Notes: generated by a model not told the origin, from the letters alone. 49,708 bases of DNA from Pseudomonas capeferrum (GCF_013523055.1 NZ_JAAMQM010000034.1:1-49708), one strand, 5' to 3'. Numbered from the stretch's first letter, positions 33,816-44,779 are shown. Translations and numbers: made by a program.

Positions 33816-34814
33816 ATGCTGCGCGCAACCACCCTGGCCCTGGCTTGCCTTGTCGGCAGCTCTGCCCTCGCCGACCAGGCGCCTACCTATGGCAAACAGC
33901 TCGAAGGCTTCAGTTACCCTCACCCCCTCAAGCATTTCGACTTTTCGTCCCAAGGCCAGAAACTGCAGATGGGCTACATGGATGTACCGGCAAGCGGCAA
34001 GGCCAACGGTCGCAGCGTGGTGCTGATGCATGGCAAGAACTTCTGCGCGGCGACCTGGGAAACGACCATCGACGCCCTGACGCACGCGGGCTACCGAGTC
34101 ATCGCCCCTGACCAGATCGGCTTCTGCACCTCCAGCAAGCCAGATCATTATCAATACAGCTTCCAGCAACTGGCGGTGAACACTCAGGCGCTGCTCGACA
34201 GCCTCGGGGCTGGGAAAGTCATCGTCCTCGGTCATTCCACCGGCGGCATGCTCGCCACTCGCTACGCCCTGATGTACCCCCAGCAGGTCGAGCGCCTGAC
34301 CATGGTCAATCCGATCGGCCTGGAAGACTGGAAAGCCCTCGGGGTGCCCTATCGCAGCATTGACCAGTGGTACCAGCGCGAGCTCAAGGTGGATGCCGAG
34401 GGCGTGCGCAATTACGAGCGCAACACTTATTATGCCGGGCGCTGGAAGCCGGAATACGAACGCTGGGTGCAGATGCTGGTGGGGCTGAACAAGGGGCCGG
34501 GGCACCAGGCGGTGGCGTGGAACTCGGCGTTGATCTACGACATGATCTTCACCCAGCCAGTGGTCCATGAGTTCAAGGACCTGAAGATGCCGACCCTGCT
34601 GCTGGTCGGGGACCAGGACACTACGGCCATCGGCAGCGATATTGCGTCACCCGAGGTCAAGGCACGGTTGGGCCAGTACAAAGTGCTCGGCCCTCAGACG
34701 GCCAAGCTGATACCACAGAGCCAATTGGTCACCTTCGAGGGGCTGGGACATGCGCCCCAGATCGAGGAACCGCAGCGCTTCCACAAGGAGCTGATCGACT
34801 GGCTGGAGCGCTGA
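33816..34814 (+). CDS. Exported alpha/beta hydrolase
   Basis: A 332-aa protein with a signal peptide (residues 1-19, SSALA). The alpha/beta-hydrolase fold has oxyanion HGKNF (72-76), nucleophile elbow GHSTGG with S141, and likely acid D268 (VGDQD) and base H312 (GLGHAP). The Shine-Dalgarno is GGAG. Substrate unknown: members are esterases, lipases or epoxide-type hydrolases. It appears monocistronic. Confidence 0.82.
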   Translation: MLRATTLALACLVGSSALADQAPTYGKQLEGFSYPHPLKHFDFSSQGQKLQMGYMDVPASGKANGRSVVLMHGKNFCAATWETTIDALTHAGYRVIAPDQIGFCTSSKPDHYQYSFQQLAVNTQALLDSLGAGKVIVLGHSTGGMLATRYALMYPQQVERLTMVNPIGLEDWKALGVPYRSIDQWYQRELKVDAEGVRNYERNTYYAGRWKPEYERWVQMLVGLNKGPGHQAVAWNSALIYDMIFTQPVVHEFKDLKMPTLLLVGDQDTTAIGSDIASPEVKARLGQYKVLGPQTAKLIPQSQLVTFEGLGHAPQIEEPQRFHKELIDWLER

Positions 34815-34829
34815 CGGCCGAGTCGGACC

Positions 34830-34956
34830 GCTAGCCCGCTTCCGACTTGGCGAAGTCCGTCCACCGATTGCGCGCGTCTTCTTCGCGCAAGCATTCATCG
34901 AGGTGCGGCGGACACTTGAGCGACTTTTCCAGCCCCCGCGCACGCGGCCTTTTCAA
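34830..34956 (-). CDS. Possible 41-codon ORF coupled to the ZapE-like gene
   Basis: A TTG start overlaps the stop of the ZapE-like gene (TTGA) and runs to a TAG at 34831. It encodes about 41 residues, starting KRPRARGLEKSLKC and ending WTDFAKSEAG, with two Cys (KCPPHLDEC). Third codon positions are GC-rich as in real genes here. There is no database support; it could be chance. Confidence 0.3.
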
Positions 34957-36059
34957 GCGTAGCGCTGCAGTTGCATCTCCTGCAGCCGGCTCAGGGTCCT
35001 GCGAAACGGGAACGCCAGATACCCTTGGGTGTAGAGTGCCTCCAAGGGTACTTCGGCCTCCAGATACAGGGCGATTCGCCGGTCGTAGCACTCATCCACC
35101 AAGGCGATAAAGCGGCGCACGCTATCATCCCTGGGCGACAGTGCCGGTAGTTCACGGTCTCCGGCATCGACACGGCGCGCGCCATCTTCCGTGCCGCGCG
35201 CGATCCGGCCGGCCCGCTGCGCCCCGCTCAACGCCGGCACTTCATCCAGCAGGATCGCCTTGAACCGATCACACAAGGCCATGTAATCGATCGCCGCCAG
35301 GGGCTGCTCGCAGAGGTCGGCGAAACGGCACCAAAGCGTCTGCTCACTGCGTCGAATGACCTTGACCTGTCGCGAACCGATCAGCAATGGCGCGTCGGTT
35401 GCGCTCGCATTCGGGCCCAACCGCTGGAACACGCCCTTCAGCGCTTGCGACTTGCCTCGCTCGGCAACCCAGTAGCGCTGGCACGCCTTGCCGGGATGCA
35501 ACCGGTGATCCTGATTGCCCTCGACCGGCAGCACCCGCATGTGGCGTTCGATGGCGGCGATGGCCGGAAGAAAACGCTCTCGATTGAAACCGCCCTGGTA
35601 GAGCTGTTCGGGTGGTTGGTTCGAGGTTGCGACGATCACTACACCTTGGTCGAACAGCACCTGAAACAGACGCCCGAGGATGAGCGCATCGCCGATATCG
35701 CTGACGAACAGTTCGTCGAAGCACAGCACGCGGATCTCCCCTGCCAGCTCACGCGCCAGGGCCTGCAGCGGATCGGCGGTGCCATGCAGCTGGAACAGCC
35801 GCTGGTGAACCCAGGCCATGAAGGCATGGAAGTGTTGACGCCGGGCAGGAATCGGCAAGCAGCGGTAAAACTGGTCCATCAGCCAGGTCTTGCCTCGACC
35901 GACCGGGCCCCACAGATAGACTCCTGCTGTAGGCCTGCCGCCTTGCACATCGACGAAACACGCCTGCAGCGCTGTTACTGCCGCTTGCTGAGCCGGGTCG
36001 ATGACGAATTCATCATGCTCGATGGCATGACGATAGAGGGCTTGGGGATCTGGAATCAT
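34953..36059 (-). CDS. ZapE/AFG1-family ATPase
   Basis: A 368-aa P-loop ATPase. Walker A is GPVGRGKT (51-58), Walker B VLCFDE (111-116) and sensor-like VIVATSNQPPE follows. E. coli ZapE binds FtsZ and affects division under stress; mitochondrial AFG1 acts in protein quality control. Pseudomonads often carry a canonical zapE elsewhere, so this may be a paralogue, and I leave the symbol blank. It is monocistronic or followed by a tiny overlapping ORF. The large REP array lies upstream. Confidence 0.8.
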   Translation of the reverse strand: MIPDPQALYRHAIEHDEFVIDPAQQAAVTALQACFVDVQGGRPTAGVYLWGPVGRGKTWLMDQFYRCLPIPARRQHFHAFMAWVHQRLFQLHGTADPLQALARELAGEIRVLCFDELFVSDIGDALILGRLFQVLFDQGVVIVATSNQPPEQLYQGGFNRERFLPAIAAIERHMRVLPVEGNQDHRLHPGKACQRYWVAERGKSQALKGVFQRLGPNASATDAPLLIGSRQVKVIRRSEQTLWCRFADLCEQPLAAIDYMALCDRFKAILLDEVPALSGAQRAGRIARGTEDGARRVDAGDRELPALSPRDDSVRRFIALVDECYDRRIALYLEAEVPLEALYTQGYLAFPFRRTLSRLQEMQLQRYA

Positions 36060-36150
36060 GCGGTGCCTGGGCCATGCTTTTGGGAGTCGAGGATGGTTGG
36101 TTCAGACCGTGTTGCGGCTAACGGGCGAATACTTCGCGTCTTGAAGCGAT

Positions 36151-36749
36151 CATTCGACTTCGAATGCTGAGACTTATCATTAGGCTTTTGAAATCTTCTG
36201 TGAAGTTTATGACCTCGTCGCGGGACAAGCCCGCTCGCCACCGGGAACCGTTGTTCGCTGCGCCGCGTACTGGGGGTATTAGGCTTTTGAAATCTTCTGT
36301 GAAGCTTATGGCCTCGTCGCGGGACAAGCCCGCTCACCACCGGAACCTTTGTTCGCTGCGCCGCGTACTGGGGGCATTAGGCTTTTGAAATCTTCTGTGA
36401 AGCTTATGGCCTCGTCGCGGGACAAGCCCGCTCGCCACCGGGAACCGTTCGCTGCGCCGCGTACTGGGGGCATTAGGCTTTTGAAATCTCCTGTGAAGCT
36501 TATGGCCTCGTCGCGGGACAAGCCCGCTCGCCACCGGGAACCTTTTCGCTGCGCCGCGTACTGGGGGCATTAGGCTTTTGAAATCTTCTGTGAAGCTTAT
36601 GGCCTCGTCGCGGGACAAGCCCGCTCGCCACCGTGCGCGGTGCAGCGAACAAAGGTTCCCGGTGGCGAGCGGGCTTGTCCCGCGACGAGGCCGTAAGCTT
36701 CACAGAAGACTTGAGAGAAAAACAGAGGAATGGCATTCGAAGTCGAATG
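36151..36749. repeat. REP array: five direct ~97-bp units plus one inverted, bounded by inverted palindromes
   Basis: Direct units start at 36182, 36281, 36379, 36475 and 36572 (spacing 96-99 bp). Each has AGGCTTTTGAAATCTTCTGT, then the REP core CGCGGGACAAGCCCGCTCGC and a GCGCCGCGTACTGGGGG linker. The last is followed at 36636-36711 by an inverted copy, which creates a long hairpin. The whole block is flanked by CATTCGACTTCGAATGC (36151-36167) and its exact reverse complement (36733-36749), each itself nearly palindromic. No RAYT transposase is in the window. Confidence 0.9.
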
Positions 36750-36787
36750 CTTGCCTTGACTACATGGGAGCTTGCCGGAATACCAGA

Positions 36788-36813
36788 CCACCCGCGATGC
36801 GCATCGCGGGTGG
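36788..36813. repeat. Perfect 26-bp palindrome
   Basis: CCACCCGCGATGC is followed directly by its reverse complement GCATCGCGGGTGG. It lies 39 bp beyond the REP block and 77 bp past the end of the GH13 gene. It has no T-run. It could be a 3'-end hairpin for that gene or a protein-binding site. Confidence 0.7.
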
Positions 36814-36889
36814 CGCTCGATCTTAGTCATCAAAAACCAAACGGAACGCATCTCTCAGCCATGATGCGATCGCGCTCGCTCCCTTCGCT

Positions 36890-38962
36890 CTACACATGCC
36901 CGCCACTATTGACGATCCGCAGGCACAATGCCTCATACGGATCCAGATTGATCATCAGGCGCCCATCTTCGGTCAGATCGCCTTCGACCGTCTCGTTGAT
37001 CATGTCCACTACCGGTCCTGGGGTGAAACCGGACAAGACAAGCTCTTCGGAAATGGTCTCGCGACCGAAGTTCAGCGCGGTGATCTGGATGCCGCGACCG
37101 GCTGGCAATTCGTGGACCATGACCAGCAATCCCGGACTGGCAACATCGGGAACGAGGATCTGCTTGCTGCTGGCGATGGCGTAAGCCTGCCGTACCGCCA
37201 GCAGCTTCTTCACCGAGCTGGCAAAGGAATCGCTGCGCTCCAGCTGGGTATCCAGGCTGCCGTACAGGGCGCGCGCACGTGGCATGCCGCGTACCGATTC
37301 GGTGGCGTCCGGGTCGAGGCTGGCCAGGTCATAGCCGCCTCGGTGGATCCACCGGGTGTCACCGTCCTGCATGCGCTCGGCCACCGACTCGCCCGGCAAG
37401 GGCAGCGCGCCCACCAGGTCCCACCCCGAAATGGCCACCACGCCCGGCTGCATGGCGTTGTACATGACCAGCAGCAGGTGAATCTTCTGGATCAGGGCGA
37501 TATCGGCTTCTTCCACCGTGTCCAGGTCGCGGATGCCCAGGGCCGCGGTGATCAGGCTGACGGTGGTGCAGGAAATGCCATTGGTCACGAAGCGCAGGTT
37601 GTAAGGCGCATGCTCGCCGGAGAGTCGCTCGTAGATCTCCTCACGGATATGTTCACGAAGGATGGCGCCTGGCAGGGTCTGCCCTTTGTACATGAACATG
37701 TCGTGGGCATGCAGCGTCCAGAAATGCACGAGTTCGACCGTCAGCTCGTCATGGTTCTGCAAGGCATGGATCAAGGACGCCGGGTCGATGTGGAAAGCAT
37801 GCATCTGGTGCAGCATCAGCCGCAGGAATTCGGTGTCGCCAGTCAGCAGGGCGTGCTGGTAGGCGGGACGGGTAATGAAATCGTAGGACAGGTCCGCGCC
37901 GCCCTTGGACATCTGCGCAATGTCGTCCAGGGTCAGGTTGAGTTCCTGGAAGCTGAAACCGCCGGCCTTGCGGATCATCCCGCCGATGATCTGGTTACCG
38001 GTGATCGAAAGCGGATGGCTCTCCGACCAGGCCGTGTCCTGGGCACGTATTTCCACGCCCAGGAAACCGTTGGCATCCAGCCTGAGCCCACGGGCGCCAA
38101 GACAGTCGAGGGTGTATAAGGCGTCCCCCAGGATCATCTGCTGCGCCGCAAAGGAGGGATCGAGCCAATTGAGCGACGGTTGCCCTTCCTTGAAGTAGTG
38201 CAGGTACACCCAGCGCCGGGTCTTGCCGTCCACGCCCGTGATCGGCGGCGTCACGCTCCAGTCGGTTTCTTTCACCCCTGGCTCGAAGAAGATCACCCGC
38301 TGCAGCTGACCGACGATGTAGTGGCGATGCTTCAACTCATCGCAGACCGCCGGCAGCAGGTTGATCGCATCCTTGCCCGCCGGCACGTCCGGCAGCACGT
38401 CCCAGTCTTCCTCGCGGATCTCGACCATGTGGTAGAGACCCGGATAGGCGCCATGGCCCAGTTCCGCCAGGCGAAAATCGGCACCCTTGCCCGTGTGGGA
38501 GGGAATCAGGTCATCGATGGTCACCGCGTTGTGGGCGGCGGCCATGCGGCTCATCTGGACCAGTTCCTGCTCGGTACCGAGCAGTGGGTCGACATCGAAA
38601 CTGATGCGATCGAAGTTACCGTCCACGCTAGGCGTGAAGGCATTGCCGCGAATTCCTCCGGACTGCTTGATGGGCCCGGTGTGCACGCCCTGGACACCGA
38701 TCTCGGAAAGTCGTCTCCACAAGGCCTCGTGTGCCAGCGCGCCCAGGACAGTGCAACCTTCCGGGGCGATGATGGCATCCGGATAGACGGTCAACCAGAC
38801 AGAGGCGATCTCGATCGCGCGGCGCGGCTGCGCTTCGGCATAGGGGTTCATCCAGAGCCTGGACTTGCCGGAGTACAGGTGCGTCCGGTCCTGTGAAACC
38901 TTCAGCATCGAGCGCGCCTCGAGCCACTCCACGTACGATTTGTCTGGTCGAGTCATCCGCAT
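36890..38962 (-). CDS. GH13 trehalose-synthase-like enzyme (TreS-type)
   Basis: A 690-aa alpha-amylase-superfamily protein without a signal peptide. The nucleophile D296 lies in GLRLDANGF, the acid/base E340 in FSFQELNLT, and the NHD motif is at 403-405. The overall plan resembles stand-alone trehalose synthases of pseudomonads, which interconvert maltose and trehalose. Region I reads DDLIPSHTG, with Ser where most GH13 enzymes have Asn. A second ATG six bases downstream (38956) is better spaced from the GGGGGA Shine-Dalgarno. No glg/tre cluster is adjacent; prpE lies upstream on the same strand. Substrate is inferred, so no symbol is given. Confidence 0.72.
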   Translation of the reverse strand: MRMTRPDKSYVEWLEARSMLKVSQDRTHLYSGKSRLWMNPYAEAQPRRAIEIASVWLTVYPDAIIAPEGCTVLGALAHEALWRRLSEIGVQGVHTGPIKQSGGIRGNAFTPSVDGNFDRISFDVDPLLGTEQELVQMSRMAAAHNAVTIDDLIPSHTGKGADFRLAELGHGAYPGLYHMVEIREEDWDVLPDVPAGKDAINLLPAVCDELKHRHYIVGQLQRVIFFEPGVKETDWSVTPPITGVDGKTRRWVYLHYFKEGQPSLNWLDPSFAAQQMILGDALYTLDCLGARGLRLDANGFLGVEIRAQDTAWSESHPLSITGNQIIGGMIRKAGGFSFQELNLTLDDIAQMSKGGADLSYDFITRPAYQHALLTGDTEFLRLMLHQMHAFHIDPASLIHALQNHDELTVELVHFWTLHAHDMFMYKGQTLPGAILREHIREEIYERLSGEHAPYNLRFVTNGISCTTVSLITAALGIRDLDTVEEADIALIQKIHLLLVMYNAMQPGVVAISGWDLVGALPLPGESVAERMQDGDTRWIHRGGYDLASLDPDATESVRGMPRARALYGSLDTQLERSDSFASSVKKLLAVRQAYAIASSKQILVPDVASPGLLVMVHELPAGRGIQITALNFGRETISEELVLSGFTPGPVVDMINETVEGDLTEDGRLMINLDPYEALCLRIVNSGGHV

Positions 38963-39079
38963 CCCCCTGATGTGTGTCCTAGGTACTGGGCCTTCGGGCC
39001 TTCTGCTATGACGGCGGTGGGGCTTGATCGTTCTATCGCCTGACCCAGCCCCAAGGGGACAACGCGCACGATCCCGGCG

Positions 39080-40969
<1,890 letters not shown>

Positions 40970-41113
40970 CGGTCTGAACCCTGTACTTGTTGTTATGGAG
41001 AGGGCAGCCTGGAGTATGGATCGGACTTGCCAACCTGCCATGTGACTTAAGTCGGATCGCGCCGGACATTTGCCGTTATCATGCTTGCCCGATCACCTTG
41101 CCCCGACTTCCCC

Positions 41114-42403
41114 ATGCACAGTCTCGATGACCTCAAAGCCGGCCGCCTGCGCGGCATTACCCGACTGAACCTCAAGGAAGGCTTGGAGGACTTCCCGACC
41201 GAGATCTTCGACCTCGCGGACAGCCTCGAGATGCTTGACCTCTCGGGCAATGCCCTGCGTGACCTGCCCGAGGACCTGGGTCGCCTGAAACGGCTCAAGG
41301 TACTGTTCTGCTCGCAGAACCGCTTCACCCATCTGCCCCATGGGGTCGGCACTTGTCCGGCCTTGGAGACCGTCGGCTTCAAGAGCAACCGCATTACCCA
41401 GGTGGATGCACAGGCACTGCCGCCGAGCCTGCGCGCGCTGATTCTTACCGACAACGCCCTGCAAGGCGTGCCCGAGGCGCTGGGCGATTGCCACCAGTTG
41501 CAGAAGCTAATGCTCGCGGGTAACCAACTGAGCGCGCTGCCTGCGCGTCTGGCACATTGCGAGCGCCTGGAACTGCTGCGTATCGCCTCCAATCGCCTTG
41601 TCGAGCTGCCCGGTTGGCTGTTGCGCATGCCGCGACTGGCCTGGCTGGCGTACGCGGACAACCCCCTGCCCGCCGACTTGCGTGCTCCCGCTACCCAAGC
41701 CGACTGTCGCGGTGTCGCTTGGTCATCCCTCGAGCTGCAGGAAGAGCTGGGCAGGGGCGCCTCGGGCATCATTCATCGAGCCCGCTGGAGCGCTCAGGAA
41801 ACACCGGTTGCCGTGAAGCTCTACAAAGGCGCGATCACCAGTGATGGCTCGCCCCTGGCGGAGATGAGCGCTTGCATCGCTGCCGGCGAGCACCCGCAAC
41901 TGGTGCGCCTGATAGGCCGGATCCACGACCATCCCGAGCGACGGCCGGCGCTGGTGATGCAACTGATCGCCCCTCACTGGAAGAATCTGGCGGGCCCGCC
42001 CAGCCTCGACAGCTGTACTCGCGACCAGTACCCAGCCGACCGCCAACTACGGTTGTCGGCCGTTCGTCGTCTTGCCGCCGCGATTGCCTCGGTGGCCCGC
42101 CACCTGCATCGGCGCGGCCTGAGCCATGGCGATCTGTACGCGCACAATATTCTCTGCGATGAGGATGGCGATGGTTTGCTCGGCGACTTCGGCGCAGCCT
42201 CCTTCCATGCGCCGGAGGCGAACCCCACGGCCTACGCGCTCGAACGCCTGGAGGTTCGCGCCTTCGGCATTCTGCTCGAGGAATTGCTCGCACGCTGCTC
42301 GCAGACCGATCCGCAGTTGCGGGAGCTGTCCATGCGCTGCCAGCAACCGGAGGTGTCGCGACGGCCGTCTTTCGCTGAACTCGTGGAGGCGTTGAGCGCC
42401 TGA
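41114..42403 (+). CDS. Leucine-rich-repeat protein kinase fusion
   Basis: A 429-aa protein from MHSLDDLKAG; an ATG at 41081 is in frame but overlaps a TATCAT -10-like hexamer. Residues ~15-185 hold about seven LRRs (for example LEMLDLSGNALRDLPEDLG). Residues ~207-428 are a eukaryotic-like kinase: glycine loop LGRGASG, VAVKLYKG (K235), catalytic loop HGDLYAHN (H338, D340, N345) and GDFGA (D358). All catalytic residues are present, so activity is plausible. There is no membrane segment. Targets are unknown. It lies between divergent prpE and a LysR regulator. Confidence 0.85.
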   Translation: MHSLDDLKAGRLRGITRLNLKEGLEDFPTEIFDLADSLEMLDLSGNALRDLPEDLGRLKRLKVLFCSQNRFTHLPHGVGTCPALETVGFKSNRITQVDAQALPPSLRALILTDNALQGVPEALGDCHQLQKLMLAGNQLSALPARLAHCERLELLRIASNRLVELPGWLLRMPRLAWLAYADNPLPADLRAPATQADCRGVAWSSLELQEELGRGASGIIHRARWSAQETPVAVKLYKGAITSDGSPLAEMSACIAAGEHPQLVRLIGRIHDHPERRPALVMQLIAPHWKNLAGPPSLDSCTRDQYPADRQLRLSAVRRLAAAIASVARHLHRRGLSHGDLYAHNILCDEDGDGLLGDFGAASFHAPEANPTAYALERLEVRAFGILLEELLARCSQTDPQLRELSMRCQQPEVSRRPSFAELVEALSA

Positions 42404-42563
42404 TTTGGCCGCTTTCGGGACAGGTAGCAGTGGCTGAACCGGACTCAGACCGTGCAACGGGGCTGCTCACGAAGCCCTGACCCGGATGTTTGGGGCTAGC
42501 AGAAGGTGCGCACCTTACCGGGCACGCACTAGAATGGGTCACTTCCCGTTCCCGAGCATACCC

Positions 42564-43430
42564 ATGGACATCGATCAGGCCCGTACCTTCCTGGAAATAG
42601 TGCGTTGCGGGAGCCTGGTCGCCGCCGCCGAGCGCCTGCATGTCTCGCAGACCGCCATCACCGCGCGGGTGCAGCGCCTGGAGCAGCAACTGGGTTGCCT
42701 GCTGTTCGTGCGCGGTCGCACCGGTGCCAGCATGACCAGCGACGGCGAGGCGTTCGTCGGTTATGCCAATCAGTTGGTGCAGACCTGGGAAGCGGCGCGG
42801 CGCGACCTACCGCTACCCCCGGGTCGCCAGCACGTCCTGCACCTGGGTGGCGAGGTCAGCCTGGGCAGTCCAATGATGCTCGATTGGGTCAGCGCCCTGC
42901 GTCAGGCGCTTCCAGAGGAAGCGGTCCGCTGCGAAGTCAGTGACGGCGAGTCGTTGTTGCGCAAGGTCGAGATGGGGCTGCTCGATGCGGTCCTGGTCTA
43001 TCGACCGACCTACGGGCCTGGCCTGCAGGTCGAGCAGTTGATGGAGGAAAAGCTGATCCGCGTGCGGCGAGTCGACCGACCCGAGCCTTACATCTACATA
43101 GACTGGGGTGACGCCTTCCGTCGTCAGCATGACGCCGCCCTGCCCCAGTACGCGCGCCCGGCATTGAGTTTCAACCTCGGGCCTCTGGCCCTGCAGTTCA
43201 TCCTCGACCAGGGCGGCAGTGGCTATTTCCGTACTCGGGTAGTGCAGGCCTACCTCGACAGTGGCGTGTTCGAGCGAGTACCAGAGGCGCCAGAGTTCAC
43301 TTATCCGACCTTTCTCGTCTATGCACGCGAGCGTGACAGCGAGGCTTTGCAGCAGGCTTTCAGCGTATTGCGCCACCTGGTAGCCGCCGGCACCAGCGAC
43401 TGGTCACAACGCTGGGACCCGCTGATCTGA
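42564..43430 (+). CDS. LysR-family transcriptional regulator
   Basis: A 288-aa protein. The start at MDIDQARTFLEIVRCGS matches the usual LysR beginning. The winged HTH covers residues 1-60 (VAAAERLHVSQTAITARVQRLEQQLG) and the effector-binding domain ~90-285. The TAITARVQRLE helix resembles the HdfR branch. The target is unknown; there is no divergent partner gene, since the upstream gene is on the same strand. The 3' end overlaps the convergent HPP-CBS gene by 27 bp. Confidence 0.85.
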   Translation: MDIDQARTFLEIVRCGSLVAAAERLHVSQTAITARVQRLEQQLGCLLFVRGRTGASMTSDGEAFVGYANQLVQTWEAARRDLPLPPGRQHVLHLGGEVSLGSPMMLDWVSALRQALPEEAVRCEVSDGESLLRKVEMGLLDAVLVYRPTYGPGLQVEQLMEEKLIRVRRVDRPEPYIYIDWGDAFRRQHDAALPQYARPALSFNLGPLALQFILDQGGSGYFRTRVVQAYLDSGVFERVPEAPEFTYPTFLVYARERDSEALQQAFSVLRHLVAAGTSDWSQRWDPLI

Positions 43431-44558
43431 ACGTTTAGCGGCGGTAAGCAAGTGTCGCTTGAGGCCCGCGATCAGGTCCGTCTGGGTGATGACTCCCACC
43501 AGGCTGCCGTTCTCCAGCACTGGCAGACAGTGCAAACCCTGCTCGCCGAGCAGCGGCAACAGGCGCTCCAATGGATGCTGACAGGTGACGCTGACCACGC
43601 GGCGGCTCATGACCTGGTCCAGGCGTACCACGTCGCGGCCGAACAGCCCACGCCAGCTGAAACGCGCCCGCGCCATGGCCGGCCCCACCAGGTCGCTGAG
43701 GCTGACGATGCCTACCAGACGTCCCTCTTCAAGCACCGGCAGGGCCTTGAGGTGGTGGCTGTCCAGCATCTTCCAGGCTTCATCCAGGGTGGTACGCCGG
43801 GAAGCGAACTGCACGTCGCGTGACATTACCGAGGCTGCCGTGATGCCGCCCAGGCTGCGCTGCAAGGCATGCTGCTCGGTGGCGAGGATGATGCGTTCGA
43901 GCTCTTCGCGGGTGACGTCGACGAACTCGTCCAGCTCTTCGAGCGCCTGGTCCATATCGTCGCTGTTGATGCCGACTCGCTCGCTGGACAACGGATCATG
44001 GGTATGGTGCGGATCCTTGCGCGGCGCCGCGCCCTTGGGGTATCGCACGCCGGTCAGATGGTTGTAGACCACCGCGACCGTGACCAGGATCAGCGCATTG
44101 AGCAGAATCGGCTCGAGCAGATGATCTCCCATCGCCGCCAGGCCCGAATCGGCCAGTACGGCACTGGCAGCCACGCCCCCGCCCGGCGGGTGCAGGCAGC
44201 GCAGCAGGCACATCAGCACCAGCGATACCCCCAGCGCGGCGGCGGCGACCCACAGCTCCACCCCGAAACCCTGGCGCATGGCCAACCCCACCGCACCGGC
44301 CAGGGCATAGCTGCCAACCACCGGCCAAGGTTGCGCCAAGGGCCCGGAATGCACGGCGAACACCAGCACCGCCGAGGCCGCCAACGGACCGAGCAGGTGC
44401 AGCGCTACCGTACTGCCATAAGCCATGCTGCACAGCCAGCCGGCCAGGAACAGCCCAAGCAGCGCACCAAGGCCGGCACGAAGCCATTCGCGGGGCGACG
44501 TATTCAGCGGCGCCGGCAGCAGGCGGCGCAAGCGGGTTTCGGTATGAAATGCGGACAT
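43404..44558 (-). CDS. HPP-family membrane protein with tandem CBS domains
   Basis: A 384-aa protein. The start at MSAFHTETRL lies just after a terminator hairpin. The N-terminal ~180 residues hold four to five hydrophobic segments with the family's LHPPGG motif. The C-terminal ~150 residues have two CBS domains (VMSRDVQFASRRTTLDEAWKML and VMSRRVVSVTCQHPLERLLPLL), which usually sense adenosine nucleotides. HPP proteins have been linked to nitrite transport in plants and cyanobacteria; function here is unknown. A terminator-bearing leader directly upstream suggests transcription attenuation. Confidence 0.82.
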   Translation of the reverse strand: MSAFHTETRLRRLLPAPLNTSPREWLRAGLGALLGLFLAGWLCSMAYGSTVALHLLGPLAASAVLVFAVHSGPLAQPWPVVGSYALAGAVGLAMRQGFGVELWVAAAALGVSLVLMCLLRCLHPPGGGVAASAVLADSGLAAMGDHLLEPILLNALILVTVAVVYNHLTGVRYPKGAAPRKDPHHTHDPLSSERVGINSDDMDQALEELDEFVDVTREELERIILATEQHALQRSLGGITAASVMSRDVQFASRRTTLDEAWKMLDSHHLKALPVLEEGRLVGIVSLSDLVGPAMARARFSWRGLFGRDVVRLDQVMSRRVVSVTCQHPLERLLPLLGEQGLHCLPVLENGSLVGVITQTDLIAGLKRHLLTAAKRSDQRVPAL

Positions 44559-44581
44559 TGGCGGAGTGGGTCGTTTCGTTG

Positions 44582-44612
44582 AAAAAAGAAAGCCCAGCCG
44601 ATTCGACTGGGC
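44582..44612 (-). terminator. Intrinsic terminator in the leader of the HPP-CBS gene
   Basis: Read on the minus strand: GCCCAGTC-GAATC-GGCTGGGC, then TTTCTTTTTT. It ends about 23 bp before the HPP-CBS start and about 105 bp after the previous terminator. It therefore either ends a small RNA or acts as an attenuator. Confidence 0.75.
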
Positions 44613-44716
44613 CCTGTATTGTCGAGGCAATAACGTAAAGGGCTCCGTCCATGGAGATGGAAACCGGAAAGGTTCGGCCCCGATTGTGCCGGGCAGGTCC
44701 GCGCAGGCGCCAATTC
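44613..44716 (-). ncRNA. Candidate leader RNA or small RNA upstream of the HPP-CBS gene
   Basis: About 100 nt lie between two terminators on the minus strand. CACAAT (at ~44687-44692) is a possible -10. Inside, CTCC-ATGGAC-GGAG can form a hairpin and GGAGCCC could pair with GGGCTTT of the terminator stem, freeing transcription. This is a riboswitch- or attenuator-like layout, but no known class was recognised. The ligand and even the transcript are hypothetical. Confidence 0.4.
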
Positions 44717-44757
44717 AAAAAATTGCGCCTGGGCTGCAATAATTTTGCAGCCCAGGC
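44717..44757 (-). terminator. Rho-independent terminator of the PepSY-RR-HK operon
   Basis: A perfect 13-bp stem, GCCTGGGCTGCAA with TTGCAGCCCAGGC around a 5-nt loop, is followed on the minus strand by GCAATTTTTT. It lies 22 bp after the histidine kinase stop. Confidence 0.93.
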
Positions 44758-44779
44758 ATCGCCCGGCAATCCCTGAGGA

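Noticed and set aside
36896..38119. 407-codon plus-strand frame
   Set aside because: Shadow of the GH13 gene, whose active-site motifs are clear on the other strand.
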